NCBI GenBank assembly: GCA_037576195.1
Contig: CM075101.1
Span: 25,048,001 to 25,112,000 of the forward strand
Reading direction: 5' to 3'
Source: Phytoseiulus persimilis
Taxonomy: Eukaryota; Arthropoda; Arachnida; Mesostigmata; Phytoseiidae
DNA: 64,000 nucleotides
The translations under genes were made by a program, and so were the position numbers. The notes under the pieces are model-generated. The model searched no databases, was not told the origin of the DNA, and was given only the letters and a program-made list of their open reading frames with translations. Positions 25,235 through 40,200 of the stretch are shown piece by piece (position 1 is the stretch's first letter; every line of letters begins with the position of its first letter).

Positions 25235-28200
25235 GTGAGTCCGCGAGCTATTTTCTAGCAATTAAGTCGATAACCATAAAACTGAATGCACGCTTCCTCG
25301 CCGGTACGTCCAGTCGCCTGCCTGCTCATCCGTTCGTTCAGATGGGTCTCTGGCTAGCGCATCGGCGGACTCTCGCTTTGGTGGCGGCACCAATACCAGC
25401 GCCAGAACCGAACACCCATTCCGACGGCCCTCATACCGTCTACCGAATCCCCACGACATATTACATCAAAGCTCGGTTAGCCATCACGGCGGCTCAGCTG
25501 AGCCCCTCCGACTCGTAACCGACACCGGGCATTTTTGTGTTTGATGAGCACCTTCGTACCACAGCGGGCTTTATTTGATTTGGCCATCCCACTCCCTTCG
25601 CGAACCACGTCTCCGCACGTGTGCGGAGTTTCCATACTTGACATAGTTCCCGCGAGTGCGGCAGGACACGGAAGCCATCAAGCCATTAAATTCCCATGTG
25701 ATTCTTGAAATTTGAGTCCGATGCCGTTGAGGAGGCATCCCTGATTCGACGCAAGTCGGAGGAGCTGTCCTTCGCAATCGTAGTTTATATTCTGAACTAC
25801 TTACGGACTGCCGCACACCTGTTCGAGCAACCGGTCAACGAGCACTGCCTCGAACGTAATCTGAGTTCCTTCGACGTGGAGCTCCTAGACGAGGGGGCAC
25901 TCCCAAGTTCCGACATATACAGTGCGGGAGCCTTGGTAAGAGCGTCTCTCACCGATTTTTCTTAGTTGTCCGGTCTGGTTGCAACGGTCTAATTTCCTCA
26001 GGTCCCTCATCTTGCGCGGCGCTTGTACGTTTTTCTCAGACTCGCCATCCTCAACACATCGAGTCACGTATGATTCCCTCGGATAGATAGCAGAGGAGAA
26101 TGGGGGAGGGGAAGAGACGCTTTCGGTGAAGGCCGGGGAAGCAACATTGATGCGTGCCAATGATCCGTATTAGATGGTGGATGCGTCAGACTTGTCTTTC
26201 CTGCCGACGTTACTTATCCTGTTCGCTGTCGGGATGATACTCGTCCCAAATGTTAGCGTTTCTGTCCTGGATATTTCGCTCCCCTTGCTCCCTGGATCTT
26301 CCCGATGAGTGGAGGACGATGCCGAGTCTCATCCCGCTACCTGGCACACTACCTTCCTGCCCGCGCGCCTGCCTGCCAGGCTACTGAACCGTCGGGTCCT
26401 CCACGCTTGAACGGGACTCTCCCAGATTGCGCGACACCGATGCTAGCCCATTATGTACGACGTGTATTCCTATGTATGTAATGTATGTGTAGGCAAGTGT
26501 TCTCTCTGTAGCTGGCCTGCTTTCCCGCCTGCCTTTGCAGAGGCAAGCCGACTCTCCCGATCTGTCTGTGCATTCCATCGTGCATTTTTCAACTGGCGTC
26601 GTTAGCCCGAATGCAGTTGCACGCACGCATGTGAGCCATGGCCACCAGATCAAACTACGGACAGGCCATGCGAGGACAGGGGAACGAGTGCTGGAGAAAT
26701 ATTCAAATATTTATGGCGTAGCAGCGGCGACGACTACGACAACACGAGCACCAATAACAACCTTGTGTTCGTGTTTTTTTCCCGCCAGAATGCGAGTCCG
26801 TCAGCTTTCGTCCGGGTTCATGAAGATGGGTCGGCGATTTCCTGAAACACGCTGAACGTTTGGGATTATTCTTGGTTTTTCGACGTAGAATTCCCTGCTT
26901 ATGACGATTCGCTGATGACCTTTCGCTATGACCCTTCGCGTTGTTCCCGCTCCGAGCTGGAATTTCGCTGCTTCGAGTATTGGGTTTGAGCCGTCGTCTT
27001 CGTCGTCTTCTTCAGTTCCCCTTGAGCTTCCGCTGCTGTGAGTGATGATGCCTTGATCCACTTATGATCTCCGAAATTTCCTCTTGCGGTTCCAGTTTCT
27101 CTGTTGTCGATCTTGCAATCGCTCCTTTGTCTCTCCTCGCTTCTCTCTCACTTACTCCCGTCTGACGGAGCAACCTGGCGAGAGCGAGCGAATGAGTGTC
27201 GGGCTCTAGGTTTTGAAGTCCGTCCCCGCAATGGATGATGGCAGAGAAGATGAACATGAATTATGAACAAGCGCAATAGGGAGTTCGAGGAGCGTCTGTA
27301 TCAGGAACACGATCGTCGTCTTCGTTGTTGTCGATGGTGGAGGTGGTGGTGTTGCTGCCGCTGACGATGACGACGTCCCTCCCGATTAATATTGAATCGC
27401 CTACCTGAGGCTTCTGACGCTGTCGGTGTTCGGTCTGGCTCAGCGATGGCCAAGGCGGCTGCCATGACGACTGCTCTTTCCGTCCTATATTTTCATCTGA
27501 GACTCGGCGCGGGTAGGGGGGGCCACCCTCGGCGATTAACCGTTTGATCGCCCTCTGACCGTTCTTCCAGTGAAGTTTCGGCCTGATGGGGCACGGGAGC
27601 CCAGGGTGAGCGAGGGAGTGGGAAATTCACCCGGACTGATACTCAACGCCGCGCCTCTCCTGCGCGACTCGGGTTTGTGTTATCACGGGTTGACTAAATG
27701 AGATGAGCAGAGAGAGGTTTTCCTCCGAAGCCTTCCGACCCCTGGAACCTGGCGGGTACACCTATCCCCCCCCCCTCGAGGAGCGAGGAGAAGAACTTGC
27801 AGCCAGGGCTTATTCTGACAACGGGGCAAATGATCTACTCAGACTTAGTTGTCTCGTTGTATGTGAGTGTTTGTAAGTTTCTTTTGTGATCCGGTCCGAG
27901 AACGAGCAGCCCTGCACTGTCGGCCGTTAGGGAACTAGGTGGAGTGGTGGAACGAACTGAGGACGACAATTTGATTGTAGACGAAGAGATGGAGTAGAGG
28001 TGGAGTGGGATTGACGAGAAGGCACAAGAACAACTAGTGAGTGAGTGTGCGCGAGAGTCTGTGCCGGTCGGTGCCTCGGTCTGTCCGTCCGGAGGTGCAT
28101 AGATGTCTGTCCGTGACGAACAACCACCAATTGAAACCACGACGACCGAATGCTCTACCTCCCGATGACTCAGGTGGAGGGACATCAATCCGCCGTCCAT

Positions 28201-31200
28201 TCATCTGCTCATTTGCTCAATCATTCGTTTCGTCCGTTAGCTCGGTCGCTGGTCCTGCAGTCAGTAAGTTCTCGTGTGGGTCCTGTTCGCATATGGTTTC
28301 CCCTTCTCTTCTCCAATGATGATTGGCGCTGGGCGAACGACTGTGGAGACTTAAGCCAATTCGCTCGAGCCGCCTTCTCAAAGCGGCAGCAGAGAGCATC
28401 AGCATCAACTCTAATGTCCTGTATCCGTAGCCTCACGATATGTGGCTGGCCGCCCGTCTGCCTGCCTGCCCACCCGCCCGCTCGCTCGCTGAATACATTC
28501 TCATCTCTGTAATGGGATATCGGAGTACTAAGAGTCGTCGATGAGGCCAGCCAGGCTGCAGAGCGAACGGTCTGCCAAATGATGAAGGCTGTGCTAGAAG
28601 AACAGGAGAGAGTCGGATCAACACCAAAGCAGATGAATTCAAGTTTGAGAGAAAATCTAATAGCTTCCATTAGACAACTAAAAGACGAGGCGGGGTGAGT
28701 GGAGCGGGTGGAAACGGCGGCAACCTCGAGGTTTTCATCCCGTCGTGCCCATGATAGCCGATACCATGCCTACCTGCGCGCCTGTGATTTGATTTGAGCG
28801 CGACACTCTGTTGCTGGAAAACATTTCGGGACTCATTTCGAACTTTTCCTGCCGGGTTCTTCCAACACGGGTTCTCCTCAGAACAGAAACTGCCTTTGAT
28901 GACACCAAGCTCGGCGGAATCACTTCGTCAATGTTCGACGGCGATCTCCCGGCTCGCTCTGGCTCCCTCAAGTATTCCTCGTTTGCGAGAGGACTGAATG
29001 CAGAGGAGGGATTCCGTCTCGAGCAAGCATTTGGAACAAACTCGCTCGAGACAGCTAGGCGAGGTGAACTCGCGCTCCTGAATCCATTCAGCCGTGGAAG
29101 ATGCGCTCGTCGGCGTCGTAGAGGTTTGCGTTGCCATTAGCCGCATACCTTTACAACTCTTCCCAGAAACAATCATTTTGAGGCGGACAACAACATCAGC
29201 CGCAGCGAATGACGATGACGGCGGCAGCAACGACGACGGGAAGGAGGAAGAGAAGAAAACTTCTCACTGCTTGGGACCTCCCCTAAGATTTCTCACGGCG
29301 CCGATCTGGGTGGCTTTTCACTCTGGGGTGACTTCGCTTCGAGTGACTTGGGTGCTCTGCCAGCGCTCTCTCTGACTGCTCCAGGGGCCACCCAGCGAAG
29401 ATCGCCCATCTGATAGATGGATGGATAGATAGACAAACGGACAGACGGACTGACTAACAGGAAGATACCTACGCGAAGACGAGGGTATACGTAACAAAAG
29501 AAGGAGACGACGAAACAGCCCGTCGAAGTATGGCGGCGAAGAACTGAGACCGAAGGTCGAACCATTGAAGTTCAGGAAGCTGGCTGCCCACTAAACGTGC
29601 CCCCTCCTGGTTGGGTGCTTCGTGGCGCTGACAAAAAATGTTCTATTGACGCTCGATGAGTTCATACGCCGAGCCATCGAGTCATCAATCCGTCCATCGA
29701 GTCATCAATCTGTCCAGATGGATTGAGGACCGCGACGGCTCCCTGAATTTTTGTGGATGCACCGTCGGGGTTTTCTATTATTTTTTGTGCGTCGCTCGAT
29801 CAGAGCGGCAGACGACAGAACGCGTTGATAACGGGCGCACTTGAGCGGGCGTCCTGCGGACGGCAAGTGACAAGTGATGCCCATTAGAGATCTCTTCATG
29901 TGTCATTGTCTTGCTCCCCTCGTCAACAGCGTCGTCTTCGTCGTCATGCTCAGCTTGAAATATTTTCTGCCGATAGATCCTCTTTCGCTCGGCGACCTCC
30001 GTGCCTGTACGCCGTCAGCCGTCGACTTCATTCCGTTCCGATGTTTCAAAGACCGGCAGACTTCCCCGCTGTTCCGTCAACGATGGGCCCATTCTTCAAT
30101 CGAAACGAATTCCCAAAATCTCAAATTCACGTCGTTGAAGCTGTTTCCGACCCGTTGAGAAACTCAAAATACTGACAGAACAATGCATCGAGGCATTCTA
30201 AGAACAATGCAAAAGCTGGGGAATATCGCGGATTTTTTAGTGAGCCAAGGACAATTAAAACTGTACGAAGACGTTTCGTGATCCACGATTCGCTTACTTC
30301 ACACACTGAGCTGAACAGCGGGTCATGCTCTCTCAAGCCACCGCGGACACGCACTTCTCACACTGAACCCCAAAGTGATCCCAAAGCACGGCTTCGCTCT
30401 TTCTCGGTCCTAACGATCGACGGTCTGGACTCTGTGGATGGAATCCGTCCATATGGGCTATGCAATGTTACTATACTGCGAAGCGATGATGAGGAAACGC
30501 GTCAGTATTTTCCAGGCGAACCTACTCGCAGCGAAGAGCAGAGTTTCGTCATGCCCGACGACCGGTTTCTGTCCCGTCCGCATACCGTCTCAGAATGATC
30601 CAACTCGCTCAAACGGGCCAAATTCCGTGAACTAAGTTACAGTACGAACATTTCTCTGGTCTCACTCTCTAGCTATTCCACTACGGGTTCCACTACTTCT
30701 TGTTCGCTGTTGGCGGATCGGGAACGCTATGGACCGGGAAAGGATCCGTGGAGCTCGTATCCTGGATCGAGCCAACCGTACAACAGCTATAGTTTACATT
30801 AGTGAGTCGGCCAAGGAAATCCGTGCTGCCTCGTTTTGGCCTAGGCAAACACCCAATTAAACGAATTTTCGAGCGGTATGATTGGCAGGTCGTCGCTCGC
30901 GGAGCGCAGGCAACGAGCGCCTTCAAAATGTCATTAGAGTCACGACAAGGCATCGAGTCTGATGCCACTGCAATCTTCTGTCTCCTCCGCCGTGCCAATT
31001 TCGTCCCGGAACGGAGCGGGGAATGAGGGAACGATAAGCAGAGGAATCGAGAAGTCTCAGAGCGAACTTTCAGAGCCGTGGCGGATTGTCGGGAACCGTG
31101 GGCTGGATCTGATTGTGAATCGCGTCCATACTTACCCGGCCACGCGGCCCGTTTATTCGACGGATCCGATCAGCGTAGCGCTCGTGCGGCGGCTCGGAAA

Positions 31201-34200
31201 GATGCGACCAGGTTGAGCCAAGTTGAATCTTCCTCGCAAACAAAGTTTAATGTTCGTTTCGGCGAGAAAAGCGTAACAGAAAAGCGTGCTGTTATTTGAT
31301 CAGCTTGCTCCGGAGCTCAGCGTGACACGTCCAGTTTGGCTGGCTGTTTCGTTCGCCGCGCTCGGCTCAGTTTAGTGTGGTTTACGATCGCGCGTCGCGC
31401 CTCCAACGGACCCTAGGCGGCCGACGGCCTTCAGGGAAGCTACACCGAAACAGCAACAGACGCTCCCACTCATCCTGTACAGCGCCTCGAATAACGGTTG
31501 CCGTCGCGGTGATTCTTTCTCGATTTGTGCCCATCACTTGAGCGTGTCTAAAGTTGTACAAATGTGACCGGTGTCGAATCCGCGAATTCACACCCGCTCG
31601 TCGAGCTCATCATGCTGCTCTAATGGAGCTTGGGTTCTCGTCAAGCAGATGATCGCAATCCACCGGATCTGCAGGCACAAGCCAGAAATCGAGGGAGCAA
31701 CGACGAATGAAATCGCACGACAATGCGGCCGGGGGGATTTCATAATTTCTTGATCGAATCAGCGGAGGATGACTCGGAGGATATCGGTGTTCGCGCTAGG
31801 CAAACGCGAAATTCGATGAGACGGAATCAATTTATGGAATCTTCCGGATTTACTCCGTTTCTCGGAAACCAGTTCCAGCGAATCGATCGGAGAATCGACG
31901 CGGATGGAAGGAGACGGCGACTGACGGACGGAGGATGAGATTCCGGAAAGGATCGGCGGAGCTGCGTCGCAAATGGTCCCCACTTCTGCGACGAAGCAAA
32001 CTTTCTGATAGCGATTGCAAAGTGTTCGCATGGGAACATTTTGGCAGGGAGCGATCTCCCTGTTTAGTTCGACGGGATGGAATAAGTTGTCGCCAATGTC
32101 GCTGTAGTCGTCTTTTCCGCGGACGGATCGATCGATTGATTTCATAACGTAAGTGAGCGAGACGACCGGAGCTAGCCGAGAGCTCAAACATTTGTAATGG
32201 ATCTTCGCTTATCAGCCGCGGAGTGTTGCCGACGGAACGGTGCTGCTCGCGCCCGCACTCTCAGACCGAGAGGATTTCTCTCTCGAACCCGAGTTTGTTG
32301 CTTGCGTTTGGTAGCGAGCAAGCGATCCAGTTCCTTTGTGGTTTGGCGTTCTGTCTCTGAGTTACGTTGTTTCGTAATCGGCTACATTATTTTCGCTCGT
32401 CATCCATGGAGCCAGCCCGCGGCTCCCGAAGTCGGGGGCGGAGGGGGGGGGGGGGGGGGGGAGAAAAGGGAGTTCACCTTTCGAGTTTCAGATTACCGAA
32501 AAAGAGGGAAATATCCGCGGCTGCGGAAGCAACAACCAGCTCACTCGATCACTTCTCCTGCTGGTTCGCGTCACCTGATCCAATTCGTCAGGAGGACGAG
32601 ATGACGCACGAGGAAGCACAAAATATTTTGATCGCGACAAACCAGTTATCATCATTAGTGACAACAGACGGCTTCGATGTCCTGTGGCGCCCTCTGATAA
32701 CTCGATGTCGGGGATGAGCACGAGCGCAGCATTCAATGATTCGGGCCCTCGTTCAGATGTCACTTGATCGCTCATCGTTTCAGAAACGAAGGCGCGTGAC
32801 TTCTCTTCCCTGGCCTCGAAGCCTCCGCTCCCCCCTCGATCTTTTCCGAGGATGCATTGATATCTCTCGGTAAACATCGTTTAGCAGAGGCGATGGTCGG
32901 GCTGGGAGGGGCGGGGGACTGGGAACTCGTGTACCCACAAACATTCTCTCCTCCGCGCGCAGCAAAAACTCACATACAGAGAGACGAGATCGTTGAGATC
33001 GTGTGATGGAATGGAGGCCAGCACGCAATAACGAACTTAGCGCCTGTTCAAAGCCTGGTCATTCGTGGCTCCACAGGAACGAGATAGAAATCGAGCGATT
33101 GGCAAAAACGTGGGAACCGGCATGGCTTTGCATGTTGCTCATCTATCGCGGTTCCGATCGGGTGTAGCGAAAAGTTCAAGTACCATTGACCGCTCAAGGG
33201 CGCTACAGCCACGACGGCCTCAGCGAACGCTCCTCCTCTAGCTATCGTGGATGGTTGTGTACGTTGAGGTTGGTCTGCGGATTCAAGACGAACGGGAAGC
33301 AGGAGAGAAGCTCAACGACGCGGTGAGCCCGGAGCGTGTGGTTGCTCGCTTCCTCGCTCAGAGTTTACCGAAGTAATCACCGAGGGCTGTCGACCGGCAA
33401 GAAAACAAGCGGGCAAGGCGAGAAGTGACCGGTCATTGAGCAAACGGGCCACTTATATCAACCGACGGATATTTGCTCGACCCGCGTCCCGTGAACTCGA
33501 AGACGAACTCACGATAAACGCGCGTATACCTGAATTGTCGTCGAGCAGCCCACAAAACTGTGAAAGCTCAACGCAGGTGACAAAGCTCATTCTCAGCGCG
33601 CCGCGCTACTCCTTCTCCTGACCTTCTCCTGGCCGTAGAGAATTTGCTCCTCCGGGGAACTCTAACTCCGGCTCGCTCACGTCGCGGGCGAGAGGGATTT
33701 GCAAATGATTAGAGTCAAAGTGTACGACACGCTCTGGGTTGGATCTTTTCGGCTTCAAGAAGAGACATCGCCCGGGCGTAGACCCGGTCTGAGCTCCGTT
33801 GCGCTGGCTGCAGTTCCGCTGTCACCTGTATAATGATTGCGGCAGGTAATTGCATTTAGGACATACACAAGGCAGGCAGAAGGCAGCTCGAGGTTTCAAC
33901 TTGGCAGTGCACGCATGCATGCCTGTTTGCCGACAGCCAGTCAAGTGAGCGGCCGAACGGGCAAGCGAGCCTGGATCGCTAACCCTTTCGAGGAGGCAGA
34001 ATCTCTTCCTTGTCTGCCGACTCGTCTGGCGACGACTTGCTCGAATTGAATCGGTTTTCGAAGCGGTAGTGCTTGCAACTGGCAAGCATCTCAAAGGGTT
34101 TCGGCCCCTCCAGTTGGCTGGTTGGTTTGCTCCCTCTTGTTAGTCATCTTCCTCCTCCCACTCCCCTCGTCGCCGTCTCCCTGTTCCTCCTCCTTCTCTC

Positions 34201-37200
34201 TGGGAGTTCGTCGGCCTGCACGTCCCCACTCGGCGTGTCTGTGTGCAGTGGTTGTAGTACCCGCTTGCTACATTTACCCGCCGCTGCCGCCCAGCCAAAG
34301 GGGTGGGGAGGAAAAGAGCAAATACCCATCGAGCCTCTCTTCGTGGCCTTTTTGCTCTGCTTTTCTTCAGGTTTTCTACGCTATCTTCCATCAGGAGCAT
34401 GCTTGCCATCTCGGAGCGGAGGAGTGGGCAGCATGCTGTCCATCCGTTTTCCACAGTCGGCTACTTTTGCTGCTCTATTTTCCTCGTCCCTCCCTTTGCC
34501 CCCCTGCGGTCATCTGCTTTGCTCTCCTGCTAGTTACTGAGTGGTCGGTAGTTGGCACACGCTGACCACCACAGCGGCAGAGCGGTGACGATGGTAAAAA
34601 CTTACCAAATGGCCGGCGTAGGAGAAGCGTAAGACTTTTCTTCTTAATGTTGACCGACCCCCTCCAGAGAGCAAAATGGACTCACCAGCGCCGCCGACGC
34701 TCAGATAAGTCCTTTGATCATGGAACGCTTTGGCTAGGAAGTTCACTGGGAGTCAGGGCTGTGGTCGACGCTCGCGCTTCAAGTTGCGGCCTCTGCTTCT
34801 TCAGCCGCAGCCCAAATGTAGGGGAAGTTTTAGTAGAGTGCTTGTCGTGGTGAGAACGGCGGATGGATTCGTCTCCAAGTCGCCACGGACAATCTCTAGA
34901 GATCAGCCACAGGAGCGAAAATGGAAACCAAACGCCACTCGATGAGCTCGTTCTCGAGTTCGTTCGGACGCTTCGTCAGTCAGTCGCCCTCTGTGTCGGC
35001 TGGTCTTTTCGATGGTGCTCGTCGCTGATGGATTTAATTCTCGATGATGGCCTCTGTTGTCGACGTCCTTCTGGTCGCCGCTGATCACTGGCCGTTGGTC
35101 ACAGCACCATCTTCATCAACTGCTCGCCGTCGGGCTCGCAGCCGAGGTTGCACCCCCCCCCAAGAACGGCGACCACACAAAAATAAAGACCAGTGGCAAT
35201 TAGATCCAGGAATCAGGATCCTACCACGGCGCTTCTTATGTTCAGTTGTGCTCGAGGAGCATGCGTGCCGAAGATCGATCCGTGAGTCCATTCTGTCGCG
35301 GGTGCTAGCCTATCCGATCCGCGAAGTGTTCTGAGGACAAGATGTCACTTGGGACGGAGGAGGAGGGGGGGGGGGGAGGAGTGTCGGTCAGATTGCGAGG
35401 GGGAACAGTTTGCTTCTGCGCGGTCATCACCGTCACCGTCGCCGCCAACGACGGCCGAACTAATTCGCTCATGCTCATGGGCCTGGCAATGAGTGTGTCG
35501 TCTGTTTGCGAGTGTGTTCACGTGATCGTGCCAGAAAGATGAGCAATCGCGCCGGACGGAAAAAAAAAGAAAAGATAAGCTACTGTTCGAGGCCGTCTGA
35601 TGTGCGTCTAGTCGACCACCCGCCCGTCCGCCCGTCTGCCCACCGGGATCGTCTCCCCGTGACTCATCTCCTGGCAATATATTAGCAGCACTACAAGCAG
35701 CGGCGAGGGTTCTCGGCTCGAACAGACAGACGCACGGATGGACAGGCAGACGACGGAAAGACCATCCGTCGACAACGCAGTGTTTCTCTGCGGCCGCCGC
35801 AGGGTGGTAAGCCACCCTCCTCGATCACAAACATGGGTTGCGTGTCAACAAAGCCACGCCCCTTGCCGCTGTCAGGGGTAGGGACTCGCGACGAGGGGAA
35901 GGGCCAGTTGGCTAGGCCGGCTGGCCGGCCACCCGCTTTGCTATAGCACCATTTGACTGTCGGAGAGAGCGACATATAGAGGGATAGTGAGACCCGCCGC
36001 GTAGGGGTTACACGCAGGGCCTTTGTGACATCCCGCAGCGATGGCCGGTCAGCTTGATGGCTGAATGACTTTCGCGGCTGAAAGTATGGCTGGACGCCTG
36101 GCGAAGAAACAGGCGGCAGGCGGGTGGACGCACAAACCGGGTGGGGTGGAGGACATGGCTCTGTTGGCAACGGAAAGAAAAACGGAGAAGCCGTGGAAGG
36201 GGCTCTACAGGATGCAGGTCAGGTCCATCGTTGAACCCGAGATGGCATGGAGATCAAGACGGCCCAGGGCATCGGACCCTCTTCAAACTCTAAGAAGTGG
36301 CGGAACGGGGGTGTCCCTCGGACTTCTCATTGAACGAGATCAGAGGACAGCTCATGAGGGATAGCGGAACGGTTTTCTGCCCTACGAGCTGGGAAATTCC
36401 ACTCATCGTCCTGCCGCGTAAGTCACGGAGATTCATCCATCTGTTCTTCGGTAGAAGGACATTGTCGCTCTCGAGAACCCTCGAGATCCTCGAGTCGGCG
36501 GCAGATGAACAATAGAGGTCCGGCGTGCAGTGCGTGTATGATAGAGCGAAACTAGGATGATCATGAGTGGGGAGAGAGACTTTGTCGTCTTACATAATAT
36601 TGTGTTTCTCTGATTTCCCGCAACTCGGGCTCCTCCGTTCGACGGAGGGCTCCTTCTCTCTGAGAACCGGGTCCTAATTGTGGGCCATTTGTCTCCGGAA
36701 TCGGGAGAGGGGGGGCGAGCGCTTGACTCTGAAAGCCATCGAGCTCAGAGCTTAGCAACGAATGCAGCATCAAGCTGTCGTCAGATGATTCCTCCTCGTT
36801 CGCTCCGTGTTCGATGAGCGCCGCACCCCCATCCTCGTGTGAATTTTCATGTTCGGAACACTCCTCTGGCGAGGGGAGAGGGCTTGCCCGCTGGCTCCAC
36901 ATGATGGGGATGGTGTCCAATGTCTATCGATAGGATTGCCACTGCAATCCATCGATGACGTGATCTGGAGGAAGCTTTCCGATTGCTCCATCGATCACAA
37001 TCTGGACCAACCTGAACTCTTCCAGCTTGTCTAAAAATTCTGCAACGGATTCACAATTTTCTTCCTCTTTCCGCAACTTCTCTCGAACGGGGCGACGAGA
37101 GGCGCCAAAGCGCTGGATGCTTTAAGGAAACCTTGGAAAACCGACATCCAGCCTTCCGGCCTCCGGAACGAAAAACCGAATGTGGAAAATAAACATCTGC

Positions 37201-40200
37201 GCGCTTCCCGCTCGATTTTTTCCCTGCTTTTCTGAGCGAGCTATCCAGGCAGTTAGCTTTTGATGGATTGAGTGAGCGGGTGCGCGTCGTGAGAAGGATT
37301 GGGAGTTCCAATGAGAGAGCACCCGGACGAACTAGCGGCCACCGATTTGTCGAGTGCTGCCCGCGGGGTTCCCGCCGGATGGTCTGCTCCACGCTTCCCA
37401 CAAAGGAACTCGGGAGCGCCAGCGTCGACACGGCTACGGCATCCGATGAATGATAAACTCGTAATGTGCGCGAGAATAAGGCAATGAACATAAAATGGGG
37501 CTCCGCTCACGACGCGCTGGAGTTGGCGTTCGCTTTGAAACATAGCGAGCATCTAGCCAAGCTTCGAGCAAACGACCGAGTCTAGTCGGCGAGCGATCTA
37601 AATTATGGAGACTGAGCGAGAAGCTGCCTCAACGATCTCAGTCAGTTCGAACAGATCGCGTGCCGCGTCGTCTAGATCTCCTCTATATTTTTTGAACGAC
37701 GTGTCTGTCCGTGAACGCTGCTGCTGCTCATGGGAGGCCTCTATTAGGTTCAATTAATGTCGCTCTCCGACCATATATCTGCTCTGGGGTTACGCGGCTC
37801 GACGTCCAACCCGAACTCGCGAGAATAAGGTGCAGAACCCTTACCGGGAACCGCGATCTCAAGAACCGCTGCTGTCGGCTACAATGACTCCAACGGAAGG
37901 AACGAGGCTGGACGGGATCGGTGCCTCACCGGAAGTTTTGCTCGACCTCCTTAGTCCTCGTCTTTGGAGCTTTCGGTAGAAACGAAAATCTTTGGGGATT
38001 TCATCCTCCAAAGAAGAAGCCGCACGGGCATACTCGTACCGAGCACCGAAACAAGAGCTCAAGGGAGGTCGGTTTCTTATGCCATGATCGGGGAGAAGAC
38101 AAAGGAAAGCGGGGCAAGAATGAAGGAATTCTGGAGGAAACCGCCACTGCCTTCATCCTGATTTCGGATGCGCGGAAAAAAGATTTTTCGTTTCACGAAG
38201 CAGGAAGGCCTGGGGAAGCTTTGCAGACAGAGAGAAAAAACGGATGCCAATGTTCAATGTGTGCCCGTCACCCGCTGTGTTGATGATGATGATCTCTGCT
38301 TATTTTTCTATCCAACGCGACGGCAGCTCGAAGATTTTCACCTCAACCAGTCACCAGCCGCGAAGAGGGCGAACCAGCGACCGAGGGAGAGACCAGGGCG
38401 AGGATAGGGAGCAAGCGATACTGGGACGAGTGAGAGCAACGGGATCTCCCACTTGCGTCTTGTGGTGTGTAGGGAGTGAGTAGAAGTGTCCATAAATAAA
38501 ACATACCATCAAAAGGATTACCGGTGCCTGCCCGCCGCTCGTCCGCCAGCCAGCCTTCCAGCAAGCTGGAGGAGCTGCGGGCCTGGTTGACGGGCTGGCC
38601 GCGTGGCTCAATGCCGATGGGAATCTCAGGGTGTGAGTAAAGCACTTCTCTGCTCACTTGGACCCCTGGTTCGTCGGCTCGCCGACTTGCCTTGTGGTTG
38701 TCGCCAATCTCCGATCGGCGGTTCGCGCCGGAGATAAACATCTCATCCGGTTGAGCTTCCGCAGTTCTTGTCCAGCGTTGCCACTTGGCTCCCTCTCATC
38801 CTCGCTATTCTCTATCATCGCTCACCGGTGTGCCGCCTCCCACTGCGGGTCGCTAAGCAGCACCTCTTCCCTTCCGTATATTTTCCCGACACTCCCGCTC
38901 GTTTCAGAACTCCTCTCATGACCGGCTTTGCGTTCTCGATATTTCCCGAGCCCGTCCCAGATTTCCTCCATCGACTCCGGAGTCGGTTCTGGAGTTTTTC
39001 AAAAATGGTATTTCAGTTTCGCTAGATTTCGAGTGAGAAAGTGCTTGAATGAGATACGATTCCGAGGGAGTTTCTATTAGATTTCCGCCCACAGAAGAGT
39101 TGCTCGATGTTCAACTGCAGTCTCTGCCGTTCATTATCGTCATGCTCTCCCGCGTCTCTCGGGGGCTCGCAAGAAGTGTAGCAGTCCCTCCCTCGCGGTT
39201 GTCCTCCTGGTCTCTAAGGAGGTTTTGTTTTTGAGCCCCGATTCCGGATGATCATTCATAGATGCGGCATTCACAGCTCGGTGCCTCATTGACTACTTGT
39301 CCTTGACTGCTCGGTGTCCTCCAGAGGCCAGATATTCCCGTCGTACCTCAAAAGGGACCGCCGCCGCTGCGATAATAATTTCCCTCTATGGCATTGTAGA
39401 GAACCCCGTCCTGGCCCCGCCGTTGTCGTCCCCACTCTCGGAACATTTCTGCTGTCTTCGTATCGGTCGACCTCCAGCCTCGACACGTGTTCGAAGTTTT
39501 GAACAAATCCAAGAGCAGCGCCACCAGACAACAGATTGCGGCAGTGGACGACAAAAATGCTCAGCAAAGACAGATCGGCGACTCGGACAGGCAGAAAACT
39601 TCCGTTTTCCTCAATCTAAACTGGGTCTGGAGCTCCCGGTCGCAACTATCTCGCAAAACGTTCATCGAATTCCTCAAATCCAGTGACCTCTCTCATTGAG
39701 ACTTTTCTTCCGAACGGAAAGCAATGGGACAATCGCGACACTTGCAGCCCGGCAGACACTCGAAACAGGGAACGGGAGAGGAAGAAAACTAACGAAAGTG
39801 GGCATGAAAAAAAGTACAGCAGGCAGGGAAATCCGAACTATGTTGCCGTAGGGCTCTGTCGTGTTACCGTCGAGAGCACTGGACAACATCGTCGTTTGGC
39901 GGGAAGGCCGACCGACACTGACAAGGGGTCCGAGCTCATCGTTATTTCGTACAGTGCTCGACCTACTATACGGGACACTCGTGAACCTTGGTGAATCTCC
40001 GGATCACATATCACATCCCATTCTTCGCTCCATGAAAGTACAGAGCGACAGAGAGCGAAGACGACCACAGCGAAATCACGAGTGTAATATGAAGATGGCC
40101 TGAGGAGAGAAGCTCAGAATCGCGTACAAGTAATCAAGACGAGCGTTACACGCTTGTTATTTCATATTTCCTGTTTGTGTTCGGGGGCTCGCACCAACTT

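Noticed and set aside
34073..34565. Overlapping hydrophobic plus-strand frames of about 150 codons
   Set aside because: The hydrophobicity comes from a CT-rich stretch that reads as leucine, serine and proline in every frame.
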